Positions 44,677 through 54,320 are shown, counted from the stretch's first letter. The stretch: DNA of 64,000 nucleotides from Aquimarina longa SW024 (GCF_001401755.1 NZ_KQ474103.1:251571-315570); one strand, 5' to 3'. A program made the numbers and translations. The notes: a model not told the origin generated them from the letters alone.

Positions 44677-46902
44677 ATGGGAGTTGATAACTCAAAAATT
44701 GTGTACACAAAAACTGATGAAGCACCAGCTTTAGCTACATACTCTTTTTTACCGATTGTTAGAAAATTCACCAAAACAGCAAATATCAATATTGAAACAA
44801 AAGATATATCACTTGCTGCTAGAATTTTGTCTAACTTCCCTGAAAAACTATCTGATAAGCAAAAGCAAACAAATGCTCTAGAAGAATTAGGTCTACTCGC
44901 TCAAAAACCTGAAGCAAACATCATTAAACTTCCTAATATAAGTGCTTCTGTACCTCAATTAAAAGCTGCTATTGCAGAGTTACAACTTCAAGGATTTGAT
45001 ATACCGAACTATCCTGAAGAACCTAATAGTGAGATAGAAAAAGAGATCAAAAAACGATACGATAAAATAAAAGGTAGTGCAGTAAACCCTGTATTAAGGG
45101 AAGGAAATTCTGACCGTAGAGCTCCTAAACCTGTAAAACAGTATGCCAGAAAAAACCCACATTCTATGGGAGCTTGGAGCGCTGATTCAAAAACACATGT
45201 TGCCACTATGTCTAGTGGGGATTTTTGCTCAAATGAAAAATCAATTACTATTGATAAGGCTGGAGATGTAAAAATTGAATTTGTAGATCAGAATGGAGAT
45301 GCAACTATTTTAAAAGAAAAAATAGCATTACTCGAAGGAGAAGTAATCGATACAACCATAATGAGTAAAAAAGCACTCATTACTTTTCTTGAAGAACAAA
45401 TAGCTGATGCTAAAGAAAAAAACGTACTGTTTTCTTTACACATGAAAGCTACCATGATGAAGGTTTCTGATCCAATTATATTTGGGCATGCTGTAGAAGT
45501 ATTTTTTGCAGATGTATTCAAAAAACACGCAACTACTTTTGAAGAAATCGGCGTAGAAGTTAATAACGGTTTTGGTGACCTTATTAACAAAATTAAAAAA
45601 CTACCTGACACTAAAAGAGTTGAGATAGAAACTGACATACAAGCATGCTATGAAAAAGGTCCAAAATTAGCTATGGTTAACTCCGATGAAGGGATCACTA
45701 ACTTGCATGTTCCTAGTGATGTAATTATAGATGCATCTATGCCCGCAATGATACGTAATTCTGGACAAATGTGGGATGCACAAGGAAACACACAAGACAC
45801 TAAAGCTGTTATACCAGATAGTAGTTATGCAGGTATATACCAAGAGACTATAGATTTCTGTAAACAACATGGTGCTTTTGACCCTACAACTATGGGAACG
45901 GTTCCTAATGTAGGTCTTATGGCTAAAAAAGCTGAAGAATATGGGTCACATGATAAAACATTCGAAATACAAGGAAATGGGATTGTTAGAGTTATCGATG
46001 AATCTGGAAATACTCTAATAGAACATCCTGTAGAACAAGGTGATATCTGGAGAATGTGTCAAACCAAAGATGCGCCAATTAAAGATTGGATAAAACTTGC
46101 TGTAAACAGAGCTAAAGCAACAAACACTCCCACTATTTTCTGGCTAGATAAAAACAGAGCACATGATGCCGAATTAATCAAAAAGGTAAATACTTATTTA
46201 CCAGAGCACGATACTACAGGCTTAGATATTAGAATTATGTCGCCAATAGAGGCAACTCGTTTTTCTTTAGAAAGAATTAAAGACGGAAAAGACACTATTT
46301 CTGTTACAGGAAATGTACTCCGCGATTATAACACAGACCTATTCCCTATATTAGAATTAGGTACAAGTGCAAAAATGCTATCCATTGTTCCACTAATGAA
46401 TGGTGGAGGTTTATTTGAAACTGGTGCAGGAGGTTCCGCTCCAAAACATGTTCAACAATTCAATAAAGAAGGACACTTACGATGGGATTCTTTAGGAGAA
46501 TTTCTTGCTCTTGCTGTTTCTCTAGAACATCTTGGAGAAACAACTAATAATACAAAAGCTATACGCCTAGCAGAAGCTCTTGACCAAGCAACTATCAAAT
46601 TTTTAGAAAACAAAAAATCACCTTCTCGTAAAGTAAATGAATTGGATAACAGAGGTAGCCACTTTTATTTAGCACTCTATTGGGCAGAAGCTTTAGCAGA
46701 ACAAACACTAGACAAAGAACTGCAAAGTGAATTTAAAACTGTTGCGAAACAACTTACTGAAAACGAAACTAAAATCATTACTGAATTAAATGAAGCCCAA
46801 GGAAATACTGTTGACATGGGAGGTTATTACTGGCCAAATGTTGATAAAGTTTCTAATGGAATGCGACCTAGTAAAACATTAAATACAATTATCGAATCAT
46901 AA
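44677..46902 (+). CDS. icd: Monomeric NADP-dependent isocitrate dehydrogenase
   Basis: The 741-residue protein matches the large monomeric IDH type, not the 45-kDa dimer. Visible blocks include KIVYTKTDEAPALATYSFLP at the N-terminus, PVLREGNSDRRAP, HSMGAWSADSKTHVATMSSGDF, CQTKDAPIKDWIKLAV, RNSGQMWDAQGN and GGSAPKHVQQFNKEGHLRWDSLGEFLAL. It oxidises isocitrate to 2-oxoglutarate, making NADPH. A terminator follows at 46927. It is transcribed alone. Confidence 0.96.
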   Translation: MGVDNSKIVYTKTDEAPALATYSFLPIVRKFTKTANINIETKDISLAARILSNFPEKLSDKQKQTNALEELGLLAQKPEANIIKLPNISASVPQLKAAIAELQLQGFDIPNYPEEPNSEIEKEIKKRYDKIKGSAVNPVLREGNSDRRAPKPVKQYARKNPHSMGAWSADSKTHVATMSSGDFCSNEKSITIDKAGDVKIEFVDQNGDATILKEKIALLEGEVIDTTIMSKKALITFLEEQIADAKEKNVLFSLHMKATMMKVSDPIIFGHAVEVFFADVFKKHATTFEEIGVEVNNGFGDLINKIKKLPDTKRVEIETDIQACYEKGPKLAMVNSDEGITNLHVPSDVIIDASMPAMIRNSGQMWDAQGNTQDTKAVIPDSSYAGIYQETIDFCKQHGAFDPTTMGTVPNVGLMAKKAEEYGSHDKTFEIQGNGIVRVIDESGNTLIEHPVEQGDIWRMCQTKDAPIKDWIKLAVNRAKATNTPTIFWLDKNRAHDAELIKKVNTYLPEHDTTGLDIRIMSPIEATRFSLERIKDGKDTISVTGNVLRDYNTDLFPILELGTSAKMLSIVPLMNGGGLFETGAGGSAPKHVQQFNKEGHLRWDSLGEFLALAVSLEHLGETTNNTKAIRLAEALDQATIKFLENKKSPSRKVNELDNRGSHFYLALYWAEALAEQTLDKELQSEFKTVAKQLTENETKIITELNEAQGNTVDMGGYYWPNVDKVSNGMRPSKTLNTIIES

Positions 46903-46926
46903 CCGATTTTTGACAATATTTAGTAC

Positions 46927-46960
46927 AAGGCTGTCTTTTTAGACAGCCTTCTTTGTTTTT
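46927..46960 (+). terminator. Rho-independent terminator of icd
   Basis: A 10-bp perfect stem (AAGGCTGTCT / AGACAGCCTT) with a 4-nt T loop is followed by CTTTGTTTTT, 24 nt after the stop. Confidence 0.85.
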
Positions 46961-47060
46961 ATAGTTTTTAGTCCTACTCTATTTTCAAAATAGAACCTAC
47001 AAAACTCTTAACTTACAAAAGAGTAAAATTAATATCTAATAAAACTTTTCAAATCCTCAT

Positions 47061-47091
47061 ACCGACCTAAACTAAGTAGGTTCGGTTTTTA
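47061..47091 (+). terminator. Second terminator-like hairpin with no upstream gene
   Basis: ACCGACCTA pairs with TAGGTTCGGT with one bulged base; the tail is TTTTTA. It is about 100 nt beyond the icd terminator. Confidence 0.45.
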
Positions 47092-47264
47092 TCTCTTTTA
47101 TCAATAAAATTAGCACATCATTACCCTATACTTTCTTATTGTTTTAATAAGAAAATAAAAAACTAAGAAAATACATTAATTATATATTAATCTTTAACAA
47201 AAACAACTCAGTTTCTTTACCATAATTTTAAATGAAAAATAATTTTTATCATATGCAACCCTTG

Positions 47265-47272
47265 TATTTTTG
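47265..47272 (+). promoter_or_regulatory. Candidate -7 box for the sigma/anti-sigma unit
   Basis: TATTTTTG matches TAnnTTTG and lies 67 nt before the TTG start at 47340. Confidence 0.45.
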
Positions 47273-47339
47273 AATTGTCTATAGCAATAGACAGGAAATA
47301 AAAGTACTTTTAAGGAAATTTACAATCAAGTAAAACTAA

Positions 47340-47888
47340 TTGGAAACCAATATCCTTTATACACATAAAGACCTTGTAGAAAAAAGCAAGGCAGGTGATA
47401 GGAATTCGCAATATAAATTATATGAGCTCTATGTAGATGCCATGTACAATATTAGTATGCGTATGTTAGGTATAAAGGAAGATGCTGAAGATGTTGTCCA
47501 AGATAGTTTTGTAGACGCTTTTAAGAATTTAAACTTTTTTAGATATGAAAGCACTTTTGGTTCTTGGTTAAAAAGAATAGTTATTAATAAAAGTATAAAT
47601 CATTTAAAATTAAAAAGAATACCTGTTACATCTCTTGATCAACATAATTATCATATTAGTAATGAGATCGAGTCTAACGAACCTATTGTTGCATCAATCA
47701 ACATTAATAAAATAAAAAAAGGTATTAAAACTTTACCTAATGGATATCGACAGATTATCACTCTCTACCTTATTGAAGGATATGATCATATAGAAATTGC
47801 AGAAATATTAGGAATTACGATTTCTACTTCTAAATCGCAATATCATAGAGCTAAGAAAAAATTAGTTGAAATTGTAAATACATTATAG
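47340..47888 (+). CDS. ECF-type RNA polymerase sigma factor
   Basis: The 182-residue protein has sigma region 2 (LYELYVDAMYNISMRMLGIKEDAEDVVQDSF, about 24-54) and region 4 (YRQIITLYLIEGYDHIEIAEILGITISTSKSQYHRAKKKL, about 132-171). It uses a TTG start. The next gene begins 1 nt after its stop and has a central TM helix, so the pair looks like sigma and anti-sigma. No FecR or receptor is nearby, unlike the sigma gene at 42649. Confidence 0.92.
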   Translation: METNILYTHKDLVEKSKAGDRNSQYKLYELYVDAMYNISMRMLGIKEDAEDVVQDSFVDAFKNLNFFRYESTFGSWLKRIVINKSINHLKLKRIPVTSLDQHNYHISNEIESNEPIVASININKIKKGIKTLPNGYRQIITLYLIEGYDHIEIAEILGITISTSKSQYHRAKKKLVEIVNTL

Positions 47889-47889
47889 A

Positions 47890-48435
47890 ATGGACGATTT
47901 TGAAAAACTTATAAAAGGAAATAAGGATTTATTCGATGAATATACTGCGGATAAATCAAAAATATGGCAGAATATTGAGTCTAACTTGGATTCTCCTACA
48001 AAAACAATTTGGTTATGGAGAAAATCTCCTTTACTAAAAATAGCTGCTAGCATACTTATTTTAATAGGAGCTTTTACCGTAATAAATCTTTTTACTACTT
48101 CAGTATTTCACCATAATAATCAAAATAATATTGTACATCAAGAATTACGAGATATAGATACCTATTACAAAGATTTAGTCTCTTTTCAAGTAAAACTTGT
48201 AAAAAATAATCCAAAACTTCATATCGAAGATAAAGAAAAATTCTTGTCTTTTATGGACGAATTAGATGAAGAATATGAAGTTTTAAAACTAGAAATGAAT
48301 AAGAACCTTAACAATGAATATATCTTAGAAGCCATTGTTAATAATTACAAAAAAAGAATCGAACTGATCGAAAATCTATTAAAACAGATCAATGATTCTA
48401 AAAAATTAAATGATAATGAAAGTTATATTTTATAA
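47890..48435 (+). CDS. Putative anti-sigma factor (single-TM protein)
   Basis: The 181-residue protein has a cytoplasmic N-terminus (FEKLIKGNKDLFDEY), one TM helix (about 52-73, LLKIAASILILIGAFTVINLF) and a periplasmic helical, acidic C-terminal part (about 85-181). It sits 1 nt after the ECF sigma gene. The topology fits a membrane anti-sigma factor, but it has no recognised zinc motif. The C-terminus overlaps the next start. Confidence 0.7.
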   Translation: MDDFEKLIKGNKDLFDEYTADKSKIWQNIESNLDSPTKTIWLWRKSPLLKIAASILILIGAFTVINLFTTSVFHHNNQNNIVHQELRDIDTYYKDLVSFQVKLVKNNPKLHIEDKEKFLSFMDELDEEYEVLKLEMNKNLNNEYILEAIVNNYKKRIELIENLLKQINDSKKLNDNESYIL

Positions 48436-49507
48436 ATACCTTTTATTGATTCCTATATTACTAGTATTTACAAATAATATAAGAGCGCAAGAAAAAGTAT
48501 CAAAGAAGATAGAAAAAGCTTATCCCATGACTAATGCGGGAGAATTACATATAGAAAACAAGTATGGAAACGTAATTATTAATGGATGGGATAAAAAAAC
48601 AATAGAAATTGAAATCTCAATATTGGTGAGTAAAAAGAAAAAGGAAGATGCAGAAGAACTACTTACACGTATTAATCCCGAAATTAATAACACACAAGAT
48701 TTTATAAATATTAATTCTGTAATTGGAGAAAGGAATGATAATATAATATCTAGGCTTTTAAATAAAACAAATCTATTTGATTTTGACAAAGGAAATATTC
48801 AAATTGACTATACAATTCATCTCCCCTCTAATGCAGAGATCAATATCATAAATAAATTTGGTGATATTATCATAAGTGGTTGGAATGGAAAACTAAAAGC
48901 TAATATTAAACATGGTGATATGTGGCTCAACAAAGATGTCAATAATGCTAGTATAGAAATTAAATTTGGAAAATTAAAAACAAAAGCAATCACTTATGGA
49001 AACATACAGGCTAAAAATGGAGAAATTAATATTACAGAATCTAAAGACCTTAAAATAAACAGCAGCGGATCAGTCATAAAAATAGAAAATACCGAATTGT
49101 TAGAAATGCACTCTAGTAAAGATCAAATAACTATATATAAAATAGGAAAGATCTACGGAGAATTAATGTTTAGTAATATAAATATTGATACATTATATGA
49201 TGATATGAATCTTACCCTAGAAGTTGCTGATGTTTGGGTTTCTAAAATTCAAAAAAAGAACCCTAATATAACCATCAATCAAGAATCTTCTGAATTAAAT
49301 ATAAACATCAAGAACATAGCTATTGATTTTAGTGCTTCTTTAGAACAAGGTTTATTGAGAATACCAAAATCTTTTACAAACATAAAAACTGATGTAATCG
49401 ATAAAAGAAAAAAAATCAGAGAGATTAATGCTATTTATGGAAAAAATACTCCTTTAGGAAAGTTTCGGATTAATGGAATAAAAGGAATTATTATCTTAAA
49501 AGAATGA
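48416..49507 (+). CDS. DUF4097-type adhesin-like beta-helix protein
   Basis: The 363-residue protein has a signal peptide (about 1-22, NNIRAQ). A repeated beta-strand pattern typical of DUF4097/putative auto-transporter adhesins follows: LHIENKYGNVIINGWDKKTI, AEINIINKFGDIIISGW and ASIEIKFGKLKTKAITYG. Such genes commonly follow ECF sigma/anti-sigma pairs in flavobacteria. It probably acts in the envelope; the role is unknown. The start overlaps the anti-sigma gene by 20 nt. Confidence 0.75.
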   Translation: MKVIFYKYLLLIPILLVFTNNIRAQEKVSKKIEKAYPMTNAGELHIENKYGNVIINGWDKKTIEIEISILVSKKKKEDAEELLTRINPEINNTQDFININSVIGERNDNIISRLLNKTNLFDFDKGNIQIDYTIHLPSNAEINIINKFGDIIISGWNGKLKANIKHGDMWLNKDVNNASIEIKFGKLKTKAITYGNIQAKNGEINITESKDLKINSSGSVIKIENTELLEMHSSKDQITIYKIGKIYGELMFSNINIDTLYDDMNLTLEVADVWVSKIQKKNPNITINQESSELNINIKNIAIDFSASLEQGLLRIPKSFTNIKTDVIDKRKKIREINAIYGKNTPLGKFRINGIKGIIILKE

Positions 49508-49614
49508 TTACCCCTTAATTCAATAAAAAAATCATTCTACAGTTATAAAATAATAATAAACACATGCAACCATTACCAATTTCATCTGTCAATGAATATA
49601 ACAAATCAAGTATA

Positions 49615-50283
49615 ATGCAACATTTAAAAATTGTATTTTTATTCTTAATAATCCCCCTTTTCTCGCACATTAATGCGCAAGACTCTAATGAATATATAGA
49701 ATTTAATGATCGTAAAAATATTGTGCATGGATTCTATCTAGGCTTACACAGTGCTTATGGAGAAATAAAAGGTAAATCCACATATATAGGAGGGCTTAAA
49801 ATTGCATATGTAGCTAATCAAAAATTTGAAGTTGGGTTTGTAACAAAAGGGCTTTTTTCTAATCAAAATTTATCAGGGATTTTCTCCTCATATGATGCTG
49901 ATTTAACAGCGATATATTCTGGTATACACTTAGAACCTATATTTTTTAGTAAAGCAAAAATCAATCTTTCATTTCCTGTATTAATAGGTGGAGGAGTTAC
50001 AGGATATATTAATACCAATTGGAGTGATGAAGAACTAGAACGAAGTGAAAACGAAGATTGGGATGCCGTATTTGTTGTAGAACCTGGAATAAATATTTTA
50101 TATAATATTTCTAGATATATTCAATTAGAAACAGGAATAAAATATAGATTCTCCAATGAAGTAGAATTATATTCTGGAACAAGAACAAGAATAAACGGAT
50201 TTTCAGCAGGTTTTGGTGTAAAACTAGGCGTGTTCAATCTCGGAAGAAATCGATATAAAAAAAAGATACAAAATCATGAATAA
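49615..50283 (+). CDS. Outer-membrane beta-barrel protein
   Basis: The 222-residue protein (ATG at 49615, directly before the signal peptide HLKIVFLFLIIPLFSHINAQ) has about eight amphipathic strands with aromatic ends (GFYLGLHSAYGEI, KFEVGFVTKG, FSAGFGVKLGVFNL). It resembles small OmpW/OmpX-like barrels of this phylum. It is in one operon with the sigma, anti-sigma and DUF4097 genes and overlaps the next small gene by 8 nt. Confidence 0.75.
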   Translation: MQHLKIVFLFLIIPLFSHINAQDSNEYIEFNDRKNIVHGFYLGLHSAYGEIKGKSTYIGGLKIAYVANQKFEVGFVTKGLFSNQNLSGIFSSYDADLTAIYSGIHLEPIFFSKAKINLSFPVLIGGGVTGYINTNWSDEELERSENEDWDAVFVVEPGINILYNISRYIQLETGIKYRFSNEVELYSGTRTRINGFSAGFGVKLGVFNLGRNRYKKKIQNHE

Positions 50284-50494
50284 ATCAAAAACAACACAAA
50301 AAAAGAAGCTGAATGTCGTGTACGTATTTTCAGAAAACGACAAAGTTTATGTTAAAAATAATTCAACCCCAGAAATGATTAATAATAGTTCAGAATCTAA
50401 CGAAGAATGGTTTCCAATTAATTTTCAATGGAAATCATTAATTGAATTAAACAAGAATATGAAACTTCAACATGGAATCGATGAAAACTATTAA
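50276..50494 (+). CDS. Hypothetical 72-residue protein
   Basis: The ATG-started ORF overlaps the barrel gene by 8 nt. The product has a basic start (KSKTTQKKKL), then a beta-like stretch (VVYVFSENDKVYVKN) and an aromatic WFPINFQWKSL patch; it has no signal peptide. It matches no family I know. It is probably the last gene of the sigma unit. Confidence 0.5.
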   Translation: MNKSKTTQKKKLNVVYVFSENDKVYVKNNSTPEMINNSSESNEEWFPINFQWKSLIELNKNMKLQHGIDENY

Positions 50495-50762
50495 AGAAAT
50501 TTTCTAAAAATAATCCTGTGAAATATCTAAAAAAAGGAATTATACCCTAAAGTTTTCAAATTTGCTATTTAGTAAGAGACCAACCTCTATATCTATATTC
50601 TTAAACCCTATAGAATTAACTACTATACTTCTTTTACATAGTAGTATAATATAATTATTGCAACAACATATTTAATTAAAAAAACTAGCATATACAATAT
50701 GTTGGGAACACTGTTTAATGCCTAAAATTTAGAGTATAAATTTACTAACAATCAATAAACAA

Positions 50763-53135
50763 ATGAAAAAAACGATTTTAGCTTTTATCTTTTTCACATC
50801 ACTCTTATCAGCTCAAGATAAGTATACGATAAGTGGAACTATACATGATGTCAGTAATGGAGAAACCATATTTGGAGCCTCCGTTTTTCTCAGTGGTACT
50901 ACTGTTGGTGGAATAACAAATGAATATGGGTTTTATTCTATTACTGCTCCAAAAGGAACTTATAAAATAGTGATTTCTTATATGGGTTATGTTGATAGTA
51001 CCCAAGAAGTAATTTTAGATAACGATCAAAAATTAAACTTTGAACTCATTGAATCATCTGAGCAATTAGATGAAGTAATCATTACTTCAGGAGAAACAGA
51101 ACGAGTAAATATAAAAAAACCTGAAATGAGTACTGCTAAATTAAAAGCAGAAACCATAAAAAAAATGCCTGTAGTACTAGGAGAAGTAGACATTATAAAA
51201 TCAATACAAACATTACCTGGTGTAACCAATACTGGAGAAGGTAGTAGTGGTTTTAATGTTAGAGGAGGAGCAGTCGATCAAAATCTTGTATTATTAGACG
51301 AAGCAATTATCTATAATACATCACATTTATTAGGTTTTTTCTCTATATTCAATGCAGATGCTATAAAAGACATTAAACTATACAAAGGAGGTATTCCTGC
51401 TCGATTTGGAGGTAGAGTATCATCAGTCTTAGATGTTCGTCAAAAAGATGGAAATAATAAAAGAATAGGACTCACAGGAGGAATTGGATTAATCTCTAGT
51501 AGATTAGCTGTAGAAGGACCTCTTTTTAATAAAAATGGATCTTTTTTAGTAGCTGGTAGAGGTTCTTATGCACATTTATTTACAGACGCTTTTAAAGATA
51601 TCAAAGGCAATAAAGTAAAATTCTATGACCTCAATCTAAAAACGAATTATAAACTTAGTGAAAAAAATAAATTATATCTTTCTGGATACTTTGGAAGAGA
51701 TGTTTTTAATTTTTCGACAAGCTTCAAAAGTAGTTACGGTAATTTATCTGGTAATTTACGTTGGAATCATATCTTTAATGATCGATTATTTTCTAACTTA
51801 TCCGTTATATATAGCAAATATGATTATGAACTAACTATAAAATCCGCAGAATTTGATTGGACTTCTTATATCAATAATTACAATTTAAAATACGACCTAA
51901 AGTATTACTTAAGTAACGACTTAAAATTAGAGTTTGGAGGAAACGGAATTTTTTATGATTTTTTCCCTGGGGAAATAACCCCTACTTCTCTTACATCTCC
52001 TATAAACTATAGAAAATTAGATGAAAAAAAAGCTATAGAAACAGGAGTATATCTAAATGCTGAACATAAAATTACAGAAAAACTTACCGCACAATATGGA
52101 TTACGCTATAGTGCCTTTAGTCGATTAGGAGGACAAACATTATCTAATTACAAAGACAACCAACCTGTAGTATACAATAGTGCTTTAGGTATTTATGAAG
52201 AAGGCGAAGTAGTCGGAGATACTAAATACAAAAAAAGTGAAACCATCAAAAGTTATGGTAATTTAGAACCTCGTGTAGGATTATCTTATCAACTAACAGA
52301 AACTTCATCTCTAAAAGCAGGATATTCCAGAACAGCTCAATACATACACCTATTATCAAATACAATATCTGTAACACCATTAGATGTATGGACACCTAGT
52401 GGAAAATTTATTAAGCCACAATTGTCTAATCAATATGCTTTAGGATACTTCAGAAACTTCAAAAACAGTACCTATTCTTTAGAAATTGAAGGATATTATA
52501 AAAACATAGATAATAGAATAGATTACATAGATGGTTCTGACTTAATAGGACAAAATACTATCGAAACACAAATATTAAATGGTAAGTCAAGAGCTTATGG
52601 ATTAGAATTTTTATTCCGAAAAAACAAAGGAAATTTCACGGGTTGGTTAGCCTATACTATTTCTAAATCAGAACAAAGAACTCTTGGAGATAATGTAGCA
52701 GGACCAGGAATCAATGATGGAAAATGGTATAGCACAGCACATGATAGAACTCATGATTTATCCATTACAGGAATCTATAAACTAAATGATAAATGGACAT
52801 TTAGTAGTAATCTTATATTCCAAACTGGTAGGCCAGTTACCTATCCTAATGGACAATATCAATATGAAGAATTATCAATTGCTAGCTATTCTGACAGAAA
52901 CTCTAACAGATTACCTTCATATCACAGATTAGATATTTCTGCAACATATACTCCTAATAATAAACCAAATAGAAGATGGAAAGGCGAATGGATTTTTGGC
53001 ATTTATAACCTGTACAATCAAAAAAATGCAGCTTCCATATCTTTTGGACAAAATTTAGAAACGGGGGCAAATGAAGCTACAAGAACTGCCATCTTTGGTA
53101 TTGTACCATCAATATCTTATAACTTTAAATTTTAA
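50763..53135 (+). CDS. TonB-dependent receptor with CarboxypepD_reg domain (copy 1)
   Basis: The 790-residue protein has a signal peptide (1-17, SLLSAQ), a CarboxypepD_reg domain (about 20-105), a plug (about 125-240; GEGSSGFNVRGGAVDQNLVLLDE, YKGGIPARFGGRVSSVLDV) and a barrel ending in YNFKF. It has no STN domain, so no FecR signalling is expected. The DUF4249 gene follows after 4 nt. It is clearly homologous along its length to the receptor at 55750 (copy 2), e.g. both have TPLDVWTPSGK and GWLAYTISKSEQ. The substrate is unknown. Confidence 0.93.
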   Translation: MKKTILAFIFFTSLLSAQDKYTISGTIHDVSNGETIFGASVFLSGTTVGGITNEYGFYSITAPKGTYKIVISYMGYVDSTQEVILDNDQKLNFELIESSEQLDEVIITSGETERVNIKKPEMSTAKLKAETIKKMPVVLGEVDIIKSIQTLPGVTNTGEGSSGFNVRGGAVDQNLVLLDEAIIYNTSHLLGFFSIFNADAIKDIKLYKGGIPARFGGRVSSVLDVRQKDGNNKRIGLTGGIGLISSRLAVEGPLFNKNGSFLVAGRGSYAHLFTDAFKDIKGNKVKFYDLNLKTNYKLSEKNKLYLSGYFGRDVFNFSTSFKSSYGNLSGNLRWNHIFNDRLFSNLSVIYSKYDYELTIKSAEFDWTSYINNYNLKYDLKYYLSNDLKLEFGGNGIFYDFFPGEITPTSLTSPINYRKLDEKKAIETGVYLNAEHKITEKLTAQYGLRYSAFSRLGGQTLSNYKDNQPVVYNSALGIYEEGEVVGDTKYKKSETIKSYGNLEPRVGLSYQLTETSSLKAGYSRTAQYIHLLSNTISVTPLDVWTPSGKFIKPQLSNQYALGYFRNFKNSTYSLEIEGYYKNIDNRIDYIDGSDLIGQNTIETQILNGKSRAYGLEFLFRKNKGNFTGWLAYTISKSEQRTLGDNVAGPGINDGKWYSTAHDRTHDLSITGIYKLNDKWTFSSNLIFQTGRPVTYPNGQYQYEELSIASYSDRNSNRLPSYHRLDISATYTPNNKPNRRWKGEWIFGIYNLYNQKNAASISFGQNLETGANEATRTAIFGIVPSISYNFKF

Positions 53136-53139
53136 TAAA

Positions 53140-53979
53140 ATGAAAACATATATAAAAAGCATCATATTAATTATAGTTATAACCTTTACATCATGTTCTG
53201 ATGTAATTAATGTAGATGTACCTGTAGCAAGTCCAAGACTAGTAGTAGAAGCTTCTATAGATTGGCAAAAAGGTACCTCTGGAAATGAACAATCTATAAA
53301 GCTAACCACTTCTACCCCTTATTTTGATAAAGAAAAAAACAATAAAGTACAAGGAGCCTCTGTTAAAATAATCAATGATAATGATGGCACAGAATTTATC
53401 TTTATAGATCAAAAAAATGGAAATTATATCACTTCAGACTTTGTTCCTGTATTGAATCAATCATATACCTTAGAAATTATCTATAATAACGAAGTATATA
53501 TTGCTAAAGAAACAATGACTCCTGTTACAGACGTTAAAAACATCACTCAATCCATAGAAGATGAAGTACTAGAAGTAAATCTTATGTTTGATGATCCAAA
53601 AGATATAGAAAACTTTTATTTCGTAAAATTTAAAGAAAGAGGAGATCTATTCCCTGAGTTATTCTATGAATCCGATGAATTTTCTGATGGAAATGAAATG
53701 AAAGTTGTCTTCAGTAAAGAAGAAGATGATGACAGTACCATCCAAGAATTAAAACCTGGAAGTATTGTAGACATTAAGCTACATGGAATATCAAAAAGAT
53801 ATTATAAATATATTCGATTAATGATAGATCAGTCAGAAAGTGATGGTGGACCATTCTCTACTACTCCTGCTCCATTACGCGGAAACTGTACCAATCAATC
53901 AAAACCAGAAAATTATGCTTTTGGTTATTTTAGACTTACTCAAGTAATCAAAACAAGTTATACTCTAAAACAAAAGTAA
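53140..53979 (+). CDS. DUF4249 family lipoprotein (copy 1)
   Basis: The 279-residue protein starts at the ATG at 53140, 4 nt after the receptor stop (a longer frame inside the receptor gene is unlikely). The lipobox is FTSC (Cys about 19). It has the family pattern VDVPVASPRLVVEASIDW at the start and a C-terminal ending with GNCTNQSKPENYAFGYFRL. DUF4249 proteins are encoded beside such TonB receptors and are probably surface or periplasmic partners. A 58-bp palindrome follows. Confidence 0.88.
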   Translation: MKTYIKSIILIIVITFTSCSDVINVDVPVASPRLVVEASIDWQKGTSGNEQSIKLTTSTPYFDKEKNNKVQGASVKIINDNDGTEFIFIDQKNGNYITSDFVPVLNQSYTLEIIYNNEVYIAKETMTPVTDVKNITQSIEDEVLEVNLMFDDPKDIENFYFVKFKERGDLFPELFYESDEFSDGNEMKVVFSKEEDDDSTIQELKPGSIVDIKLHGISKRYYKYIRLMIDQSESDGGPFSTTPAPLRGNCTNQSKPENYAFGYFRLTQVIKTSYTLKQK

Positions 53980-54002
53980 TTATAAGTCTTTTACAAGACT
54001 CT

Positions 54003-54060
54003 TATTAAATACACAAAGCCGATGTTCTGATATCAGAACATCGGCTTTGTGTATTTAATA
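54003..54060. terminator. 58-bp perfect palindrome, probable terminator of the receptor/DUF4249 unit
   Basis: The arms of 29 bp match exactly with no spacer (core GATGTTCTGATATCAGAACATC region). It lies 24 nt after the DUF4249 stop. The GC-rich core followed by TTTGTGTATTT could end transcription, but the tail lacks a long T run. Confidence 0.6.
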
Positions 54061-54150
54061 TTCTATAAAAAAAATGTCTTAAATCTTTAAAAAAAAGCAA
54101 CCATTATCTAGCCAAACTGTCTTTATAAGTAACATTAATTAATGCCAAAA

Positions 54151-54177
54151 TTTTAAATGATCTGACATCATTTAAAA
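54151..54177. promoter_or_regulatory. 11-bp inverted repeat upstream of the serine hydrolase gene
   Basis: TTTTAAATGAT and ATCATTTAAAA are exact complements separated by CTGAC, 144 nt before the ATG. It could be an operator or an RNA hairpin. Confidence 0.3.
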
Positions 54178-54320
54178 CTAAGAATATCATATATCATCCT
54201 ATTTTTTTATACAAATTCATATGCCATAAATATAGTCATCTGATTACTGTACCTAAAAATAGTATCCTACTACTGTATGATATAATGAACTTTTATAATA
54301 CTAATTTTAAATAATCTAAA

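Larger units (their letters stand above)
46903..47339 (+). other. 437-nt spacer between icd and the second sigma gene
   Basis: It contains the icd terminator (46927-46960), a second terminator-like hairpin at 47061-47091 with no gene in front of it, and a -7 box at 47265. Between the two hairpins are short inverted repeats (CTATTTT/AAAATAG around 46980), so a small transcript is possible. No ORF is convincing. Confidence 0.45.
53980..54320 (+). other. 341-nt spacer with a long palindrome and an inverted repeat
   Basis: It holds the 58-bp perfect palindrome (54003-54060) and an 11-bp inverted repeat (54151-54177). No ORF was seen; the remainder is AT-rich upstream sequence of the serine hydrolase gene. 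Confidence 0.55.

Noticed and set aside
50619..50645. 8-bp inverted repeat ACTACTAT/ATAGTAGT before the first receptor gene
   Set aside because: It is short and AT-rich, over 100 nt from the start, and of a kind expected by chance in this sequence.
53071..53139. Longer DUF4249 start inside the receptor gene
   Set aside because: The ATG at 53140 lies directly before the lipoprotein signal and 4 nt after the receptor stop; the longer N-terminus would mask the signal peptide.
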